Below, in pieces: positions 7,822-12,297 of a DNA stretch of 14,180 nt. The notes beneath the pieces were generated by a model. The model was not told the origin of the DNA and did not search any database. It was given only the letters and a program-made list of their open reading frames with translations. The stretch is taken from NCBI GenBank assembly GCA_008933525.1, contig WBUV01000031.1:1-14180 (forward strand), in the 5' to 3' direction. The stretch comes from Bacteroidales bacterium (GTDB lineage Bacteria; Bacteroidota; Bacteroidia; Bacteroidales; Tenuifilaceae). Numbering within the stretch: the first letter of the stretch is position 1; the number at the start of each line of letters is the position of its first letter. The translations under genes were made by a program, and so were the position numbers.

Positions 7822-8256
7822 TTACTTCATTTCTTTCATATACTTTACAACCTTCTTTAAATCCTCAATCTGGTTTTGTTGGTCAATATCAATAACCAAT
7901 GGGATAAGTTTTCCTATAGGTTTTGCTACCTCAAATACCTCTTTTATTTTATTGTCAATATCTAGTTCTAAAACCCCAACTCCTGTTTTATCCGTGAAAT
8001 AAAAACCTGTTTTTATATAGTTCTTCCAAATAGAAAGCCAAAGAATAGTTTTTTTCTTATAAACAACTTTACATAGCCATGCCTTTCCATCATTGTAAAA
8101 CCGCCATTGAGGTTCCAAGCTAAATTCCTCGGTAAAAATTTTAATTATTTCTTGATAGATGGTGAAAAGTTCTTTACCAAGGGCATTTTCCAAAACTTCA
8201 TCAGTAGGTTCAATTTCTTTCTCTCGTAAGAGTAGCGTTTCATTGTTTGGGGTCAT
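7822..8256 (-). CDS. DUF3788 domain protein
   Basis: This is a 144-residue soluble protein with no signal or membrane segment. The family is recognised from the central block at residues 51-90: WRFYNDGKAWLCKV, then KKKTILWLSIW, then FYFTDK. It also has the preceding helix (DEVLENALGKELFTIYQEII) and the typical C-terminal part with a K...PLVIDI segment and a final Lys-rich helix (EDLKKVVKYMKEMK). DUF3788 proteins are common in Bacteroidota and Firmicutes, about 140 residues long, and have no established role. It shares strand with fic but the 219-bp gap and the separate fic promoter argue against a common operon. Codon use looks more AT-rich than in the efflux and ior genes, consistent with an accessory gene. 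Confidence 0.8.
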   Translation of the reverse strand: MTPNNETLLLREKEIEPTDEVLENALGKELFTIYQEIIKIFTEEFSLEPQWRFYNDGKAWLCKVVYKKKTILWLSIWKNYIKTGFYFTDKTGVGVLELDIDNKIKEVFEVAKPIGKLIPLVIDIDQQNQIEDLKKVVKYMKEMK

Positions 8257-8466
8257 AATATTTAAATTTTCAGGGTATCTATTTTAAACTAAACTTCATT
8301 TCTCACAATGTACGATAACTATTGTAATTATAAATTGTACAATATATTTCTATTGACTATCTATCTCCCTCAAATTTATCTATTACTATCAAATATTCAA
8401 AAAGTTGGGTGTGATTTCTGGCAGAATTTACCTTGGTGGAGTTAAAGGAGAGCGACGTGGAAACAA
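8257..8466. other. Intergenic stretch upstream of the DUF3788 gene
   Basis: No gene is visible. It must hold the DUF3788 promoter (minus strand), but I see no exact TAnnTTTG; TAGTTTAA is the nearest match. A perfect 10-bp palindrome, ATTGTACAAT, lies at 8334-8343, with an imperfect related motif (ACAATGTAC) nearby at about 8305-8313; these could be an operator. Near 8438 the sequence GAGTTAAAGGAG resembles the 10-bp repeat unit found at 11094-11178. Confidence 0.35.
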
Positions 8467-8495
8467 GAAACCCCGCTGGAATTCCAACGGGGCTT
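8467..8495 (-). terminator. Terminator of the ior operon
   Basis: The hairpin has CCCCG (8471-8475) paired with CGGGG (8488-8492), one C-A mismatch, then TGG/CCA around an AATT loop. On the minus strand it is flanked by GAA on one side and TTTCTTGTTT on the other, giving a stem followed by a T-rich run 25-30 bases after the iorB stop. On the plus strand TTTTTT also follows slightly further away, so it may work in both directions. Confidence 0.7.
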
Positions 8496-8519
8496 CACCT
8501 TTTTTGAAACTTATTGGGA

Positions 8520-9101
8520 CTATCTATTCTTCTCGCTAAACTCGCGGCCTGCTCTTAGCGCTTTTAGGTTTAGTTCAACCACATCGTTGCCTTTTTTACC
8601 AAAAAGTTGGCGAATACCCTCTTCGATTCTCTCGAATGGAATATCAAGGAATAACGATGCAGCACCTAGCATAACAATATTCATTGCTCTAGCCGAGCCT
8701 GCTTGCTTTGCAATGGCTTCTGCATCAATTGCGATATGATTCTTTACCTTTTTAACGTTTGCAAGAATCTCCTCGGTTTGTGGATAATCAGGGATATTGT
8801 TGAAAGGTACAGTGTTGGTTACAACCCAGCCTTCTGCCGAAAGCCATGGAAGATACCTTAATGCCTCCATTGGCTCCACCGAGATTATTAAATCTGCTTT
8901 ACCTGCAGGAATTAGGTCCGAAGCAATAGGTGCATCGGAAATGCGAAGGTGCGATTGAACATCGCCACCGCGCTGGCTCATTCCGTGAACTTCCGATTGT
9001 TTAATGTAAAGTTTATTGTTAACTGCGGCTAAGCCTATTGCAGCAGCAATTGAAAGGATACCTTGTCCTCCAACACCTGCCAATATGATATCGTTTTTCA
9101 T
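8520..9101 (-). CDS. iorB: Indolepyruvate:ferredoxin oxidoreductase beta subunit
   Basis: This is the small subunit of the cytoplasmic enzyme that oxidises aryl pyruvates (indolepyruvate, phenylpyruvate, 4-hydroxyphenylpyruvate, made from Trp, Phe and Tyr by transamination) to the aryl-acetyl-CoA, with ferredoxin as electron acceptor. The 193-residue length is normal for the family. The N-terminus has the nucleotide-type glycine loop GVGGQG (residues 9-14) and the strongly conserved SEVHGMSQRGGDVQSHLRI segment of the pyruvate ferredoxin oxidoreductase gamma domain. It lies 19 bp after iorA on the same strand and is the last gene before the terminator at 8467-8495, so the two are cotranscribed. 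Confidence 0.93.
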   Translation of the reverse strand: MKNDIILAGVGGQGILSIAAAIGLAAVNNKLYIKQSEVHGMSQRGGDVQSHLRISDAPIASDLIPAGKADLIISVEPMEALRYLPWLSAEGWVVTNTVPFNNIPDYPQTEEILANVKKVKNHIAIDAEAIAKQAGSARAMNIVMLGAASLFLDIPFERIEEGIRQLFGKKGNDVVELNLKALRAGREFSEKNR

Positions 9102-9120
9102 TGTAGTTCAGTTTTTTAGA

Positions 9121-10731
9121 TTAATCGTTCGATTCCTTTTTTTCTTCCTTTTTCCTGCGGGCAAAGGTTTGAATACATTCACGTTGTGGAATTAGTACGG
9201 AAACGCCTTGGTAAGCCAATTCTTCCTTCATAATTCTAACGTTTTCCTCGTGAAATTTCTTCAAAGGAGTCATAACTTTGATATGGTCAGGGTGAACACC
9301 TAAACCTTTACAAATCTCAACAATTCTACCATGAGCCGACGATGTTTGTCCGCCAGTCATACCAGTGGTGGAGTTATCGGAAATAATTACAGTAATAGGC
9401 GAATTCTCCACAACAGCATCAAGCAAACCTGTCATACCGCTATGGGTAAAGGTTGAGTCACCAATAACTGCAACCGCAGGAACAAGACCCGCATCGGCAG
9501 CACCTTTTGCCATTGTTATTGATGCTCCCATATCAACACAGGAGTTAATAGCATTGAATGGAGGTAAAGCACCTAAGGTGTAACAGCCAATATCAGCAAA
9601 TACACGACCAGTACCGTATTCTTTTAGAGCCTCGTTCAAATCCTCGTAAACATCGCGATGTCCGCAACCCTGGCAAAGTGATGGTGGACGTTGCTTAACA
9701 ATTGAAGGAACTGGTTGACCCTCGGTAACTGTAAATCCTAGTGCTTTTGCAACAATATTTGGATTTAACTCGCCATCGCGTGGTAATGTACCATCCAAAC
9801 GACCGTGAATTGGCTTGCCAACGTTTAAGTAGCCCTTAATCATCTCCTCCACAATTGGATATCCTTCCTCAAGAACCATTATGGATTTGCAGGTGTTGTA
9901 TAGTTCTGTGATTTGTTTCTTTGGAAGTGGATACTGGCTAACCTTAACAATTGGGTATGGACATTTTCTGTCAGGATAGTTCTCCATTAGGTAGTTATAT
10001 GCAATACCAGTTGCGATAATACCCATATCGGTATTTGTACCTTGGATGTATGAGTTGAAAGCCGATTTCTCAGATTCCATCTCCATTGAAGGTTGGTTTA
10101 GCAACAGATTCTTGTAGTTTTTACGTGCAATTGCAGGTAAAAGTACGAACTGACGTGGGTCCGATGGTAGTTTAATATCGTTCTGTTTCTTAATCTCTTT
10201 ACGAAGAACATCGGCGCGTGAGTGTGCCAAACGGGTTGTAATACGGAGCATTACGGGAACATTCAATTTCTCTGAAAGTTCAAATCCGTAGTATGCCATG
10301 TCGTAGCATTCCTGCTGATTTGCGGGTTCCAGAATTGGAATCATAGCAAACTTAGCGTAGAAACGTGAGTCCTGCTCGTTTTGCGATGAGTGCATTGAGG
10401 GGTCATCGGCCGAAACTACAATTAAACCACCGTTAACACCTGTTACTGCTGCGTTCATAAAAGCATCGGCAGCAACGTTCAATCCAACGTGCTTAAAGCA
10501 CACCATTGCACGTTTTCCGGCGTACGACATACCAATAGCCGATTCCATTGCGGTTTTCTCGTTGGCCGACCATTGACGGTGAATATTCAGATCAGCAGCC
10601 TGCTTTGAGACCTGAACAAATTCCATAATTTCTGTTGATGGAGTTCCTGGATAAGCGTAAATACCTGAAAGACCTCCGTCTATTGCTCCTTGGGCAATGG
10701 CCTCATCGCCAAGCATTAGTAATTTACTCAT
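9121..10731 (-). CDS. iorA: Indolepyruvate:ferredoxin oxidoreductase alpha subunit, without the ferredoxin domain
   Basis: This is the catalytic, thiamine-diphosphate-binding subunit. The order is: pyrimidine-binding/transketolase-like domain (LLMLGDEAIAQGAIDGG, YAYPGTPSTE, about 1-180), a middle domain (about 230-340), the CxxC site CQGCGH at 353-358, and the ThDP-binding loop GDSTFTHSG...DNSTTGMTGGQ (424-462, with Asp425 and Asn453). It is 536 residues long; the classical archaeal IorA is about 100 residues longer and ends in a domain with two CxxCxxCxxxC clusters. Here the chain ends after IPQRECIQTFARRKKEEKKE with only one Cys and a charged tail, so no 4Fe-4S centre is coded in this gene. 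The start at 10731 (MSKLLMLGDEA) fits the family. It is first in the operon with iorB. Confidence 0.93.
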   Translation of the reverse strand: MSKLLMLGDEAIAQGAIDGGLSGIYAYPGTPSTEIMEFVQVSKQAADLNIHRQWSANEKTAMESAIGMSYAGKRAMVCFKHVGLNVAADAFMNAAVTGVNGGLIVVSADDPSMHSSQNEQDSRFYAKFAMIPILEPANQQECYDMAYYGFELSEKLNVPVMLRITTRLAHSRADVLRKEIKKQNDIKLPSDPRQFVLLPAIARKNYKNLLLNQPSMEMESEKSAFNSYIQGTNTDMGIIATGIAYNYLMENYPDRKCPYPIVKVSQYPLPKKQITELYNTCKSIMVLEEGYPIVEEMIKGYLNVGKPIHGRLDGTLPRDGELNPNIVAKALGFTVTEGQPVPSIVKQRPPSLCQGCGHRDVYEDLNEALKEYGTGRVFADIGCYTLGALPPFNAINSCVDMGASITMAKGAADAGLVPAVAVIGDSTFTHSGMTGLLDAVVENSPITVIISDNSTTGMTGGQTSSAHGRIVEICKGLGVHPDHIKVMTPLKKFHEENVRIMKEELAYQGVSVLIPQRECIQTFARRKKEEKKESND

Positions 10732-10825
10732 ATTGATATTTTTAATTATTTACTGATTTGTTAAAAGAACTTTGGTTTGTTTGAGTGATGAATTTAACCG
10801 ATATCAATTATAGATATTTATACCA

Positions 10826-10842
10826 GGACTGAATTACAGTCC
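10826..10842 (-). promoter_or_regulatory. Hairpin or operator GGACTG-5-CAGTCC upstream of iorA
   Basis: The minus strand reads GGACTG, five bases (TAATT), then CAGTCC, a perfect 6-bp inverted repeat with a small loop about 95 bp upstream of the iorA start. A second inverted repeat, CAAA-GCG-TTTG, lies beside it at 10845-10855. It could be a transcription-factor site or an RNA stem; no protein can be assigned. Confidence 0.4.
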
Positions 10843-10911
10843 ACCAAAGCGTTTGAGGAAACCTACATTTTGGGCAACACTGTGCAAATAGAAGATGAAT
10901 GATGTATTCAT
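10834..10911 (-). CDS. Possible 25-codon leader ORF upstream of iorA
   Basis: On the minus strand an ATG at 10911 opens a frame of 25 codons ending with TAA at 10834-10836, about 100 bp before iorA. The peptide would be MNTSFIFYLHSVAQNVGFLK followed by RFGGL, with four Phe and one Tyr. The stop codon sits in the loop of the hairpin at 10826-10842. This is the layout of a leader peptide whose translation controls downstream transcription, and the product of the operon acts on Phe/Tyr/Trp-derived acids. It has no Shine-Dalgarno sequence. It may be chance. Confidence 0.2.
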   Translation of the reverse strand: MNTSFIFYLHSVAQNVGFLKRFGGL

Positions 10912-11079
10912 GCTAGTTTCAATTTGTAATTTGAAAGTCCAAAATCGGCTATTTATTGTTAGCAAAAATATGAATATTTTCAATAATACAGAATCAAATT
11001 TGACAAATTGGTTTTAATTTTTTACTAATCAAAGTTAGATTGATTAAAAATTGAATATAGAGGAATATATTGGAATGAG

Positions 11080-11178
11080 ATGGAGTTAGAAGAAGTTAAA
11101 GGAATTCTATAAGTTTGGTTAGTAGAGAATTCCTCTAACTCCATTTATCTTCCTCTAACTTCCTCTAACTTCCTTTAA
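11080..11178. repeat. 10-bp repeat units in inverted arrangement
   Basis: On the right are three tandem copies of CTTCCTCTAA at 11149-11158, 11159-11168 and 11169-11178 (the last CTTCCTTTAA). On the left, around 11085-11102, are two units in the opposite orientation (GTTAGAAGAA, GTTAAAGGAA). Bases 11094-11108 pair with 11126-11140 with one mismatch in 15, leaving a 17-base loop. It sits just after the yjbQ stop codon (minus strand) and could act as its terminator, though there is no clean T-run. Confidence 0.7.
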
Positions 11179-11186
11179 CGACTACC

Positions 11187-11594
11187 TCACTCAACAATAC
11201 TCACCACAATTTTTCGGCTCCCTCCATTATCCCTGAACTCACATAGGTATATTCCTTGCCAAGTTCCAAGGTTTAGTCTACCATTGGTTATTGGAATGGT
11301 TATGGATTGTCCTATAATTGAGGATTTGATGTGTGCAGTCATATCGTCATCGCCCTCCAAAATATGCTCAAAGTACGATGAGAAGGGAATTAACTTCGAT
11401 ATGAATTTGTGAAAATCGGTTCGAACGGTATAATCGGCATTCTCATTAATTGTAATACCTGCCGATGTGTGCTTTATAAATATGTTCACAATTCCAGCAT
11501 CGGGAAGTTGTGGTAACCGCTTAACAATGGCGTCGGTTACTAAATGAAATCCAGCAGGGTAGGGCGGAAGCGAAAATTCTATCTGTGTGGTCAT
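11187..11594 (-). CDS. YjbQ / UPF0047 family protein
   Basis: This is a 135-residue protein of the YjbQ family, compact beta-rich trimeric proteins. E. coli YjbQ has weak thiamine phosphate synthase activity and the family is sometimes annotated as secondary thiamine-phosphate synthase; the true role is unsettled. Family marks are clear: FIKHTSAGITINEN (His42, Thr43, Ser44), the acidic metal-site segment HILEGDDDMTAHIKSS (His77, Glu80, His88), the PITNGRLNLGTWQGIYL block (GTWQGI at 110-115), and the C-terminal CEFRDNGGSRKI. Length and start (MTTQIEFSLPPY) are normal. It follows the ArsC-like gene on the same strand with a 118-bp gap full of short repeats, so joint transcription is possible but not required. 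Confidence 0.92.
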   Translation of the reverse strand: MTTQIEFSLPPYPAGFHLVTDAIVKRLPQLPDAGIVNIFIKHTSAGITINENADYTVRTDFHKFISKLIPFSSYFEHILEGDDDMTAHIKSSIIGQSITIPITNGRLNLGTWQGIYLCEFRDNGGSRKIVVSIVE

Positions 11595-11660
11595 TTTTTA
11601 GATACTAGAAATCAGACAAGATTTTAGATTAAGAAAATAGTTTATGTTGATATTCAATTT

Positions 11661-11714
11661 GTCACCAATCACCTGTCACGAGTCACTTTTACTATCAACC
11701 ATCAACCATCAACT
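11661..11714. repeat. 7-bp periodic repeat tract
   Basis: Four heptamers of the type GTCACNN (GTCACCA, ATCACCT, GTCACGA, GTCACTT) run from 11661 to 11688, then after five bases three copies of ATCAACC (11694-11714, the last ATCAACT). The tract fills the gap between the ArsC-like gene and yjbQ. Such heptamer tracts are a familiar intergenic element in Bacteroidota as far as I remember; the function is unknown. Confidence 0.7.
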
Positions 11715-12138
11715 AATACAACGGTTTAACAAACTCATGCACAAAATCAAAGGCCATATTCTCCAAGTCGTCGCGGAGGTTATTGTATGCTTTTTTACCC
11801 TCTTCTTCCTCAAAGTTTTGTTCGTAAAGATTCGGATAGTTAAGTTTTACTATTGACGGGTTGCCTTTAAATTCTGGTAGTATTGATTCCAACTCATTGT
11901 CTAAGCATATAACAAAGTCAAACTCCTTGTCCGAGAATTCATTTATTCCCTTGGATTTGTAGCGTGTAATATCAATTACCGCATCCATCATTGAACTAGC
12001 TGCTTTCATATCCAGTTTATCCGGATTAAAGCCTGCGCTAACCACTTCTGCCGCTCCTTTTCCGTAGTAGCTAAGCCAACCTTCAGCCATTTGCGAACGG
12101 CACGCATTATGCTTCGATATTACTAGTATTCGCTTCAT
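11713..12138 (-). CDS. ArsC / low-molecular-weight phosphatase fold protein lacking the catalytic cysteine
   Basis: The 141-residue protein has the fold and order of thioredoxin-linked arsenate reductases and low-molecular-weight tyrosine phosphatases: P-loop ILVISKHNACRSQMAEGWLS, then VVSAGFNPDKLDMKAASSMM, then the FDFVICLDNE strand, then a C-terminal helix. The P-loop should be C-x5-R with the nucleophile Cys; here the position is Ser8 (codon TCG), followed by KHNACR with Arg14 kept. Cys78 aligns with the first resolving Cys of S. aureus-type ArsC, but the second (Cys89 there) is Ser85, and the acid loop DDPAG reads EEEEG (about 110-114). It is therefore probably not an arsenate reductase or phosphatase; a binding or regulatory pseudoenzyme is the inference. 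No ars genes adjoin. The ATG at 12138 has a strong AAGGAG seven bases upstream, unusual for this phylum. Confidence 0.85.
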   Translation of the reverse strand: MKRILVISKHNACRSQMAEGWLSYYGKGAAEVVSAGFNPDKLDMKAASSMMDAVIDITRYKSKGINEFSDKEFDFVICLDNELESILPEFKGNPSIVKLNYPNLYEQNFEEEEGKKAYNNLRDDLENMAFDFVHEFVKPLY

Positions 12139-12145
12139 TTTATAT

Positions 12146-12151
12146 CTCCTT
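12146..12151 (-). promoter_or_regulatory. Shine-Dalgarno sequence of the ArsC-like gene
   Basis: On the minus strand AAGGAG precedes the ATG at 12138 with a 7-base spacer (ATATAAA). It is a nearly ideal ribosome-binding site and fixes the start. The other genes in the window lack such sites, as is usual in Bacteroidota. Confidence 0.6.
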
Positions 12152-12244
12152 CTGTTGTTCTACAAGCAATTTACAATATATCTGCCCAAATTAAAAGCAA
12201 TTTTTCTGATGTTGCACAATTTTTTTGCACTAAATCGGTTTTTA

Positions 12245-12277
12245 TTTGGGCTGATTGCATACATCTTGCTACATTTG
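12245..12277 (+). promoter_or_regulatory. Candidate promoter of the TonB-dependent receptor
   Basis: TTTG at 12245-12248, a 21-bp spacer and TACATTTG at 12270-12277 match the Bacteroides TTTG/TAnnTTTG consensus exactly. The start codon at 12298 would be about 13-17 bases after the transcript start. Two direct TTGCAC copies (12212-12217 and 12225-12230, period 13) lie upstream and could be a regulator site. Confidence 0.55.
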
Positions 12278-12297
12278 AGGACTTTTTGCGAAATTTG

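Larger units (their letters stand above)
10732..11186. other. Long gap upstream of iorA; possible promoter
   Basis: No credible full-sized gene is present. From iorA outward it holds about 90 bp of AT-rich sequence, the hairpin and possible leader ORF, then an AT-rich palindrome (AAAATAT-GA-ATATTTT around 10965-10980), then a block of 10-bp repeats near the yjbQ stop. A minus-strand TATTTTTG (10970-10963) fits TAnnTTTG; a TTTG lies upstream but at 24 bp rather than 19-21, so this promoter is only a candidate. If real, the iorA transcript has a leader of about 225 bases. Confidence 0.35.

Noticed and set aside
6603..8256. Fic plus DUF3788 as a toxin-antitoxin pair
   Set aside because: The Fic protein carries its own inhibitory helix motif, the two genes are 233 bp apart with a separate promoter for fic, and DUF3788 is not a known antitoxin.
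10834..10911. Aptamer-type riboswitch upstream of iorA
   Set aside because: Only one short hairpin and a small ORF are visible; no known riboswitch core was recognised, so only a leader-peptide idea is kept at low confidence.
11080..11178. CRISPR array
   Set aside because: Units are only 10 bp, directly adjacent without spacers, and some are inverted; no cas genes are near.
11644..11856. Plus-strand 70-codon reading frame
   Set aside because: It is made of the repeat tract and the antisense of the ArsC-like gene's 3' end.
11713..12138. Functional arsenate reductase as part of an ars operon
   Set aside because: The nucleophile Cys is replaced by Ser and no arsR, arsB or acr3 gene is present in the window.
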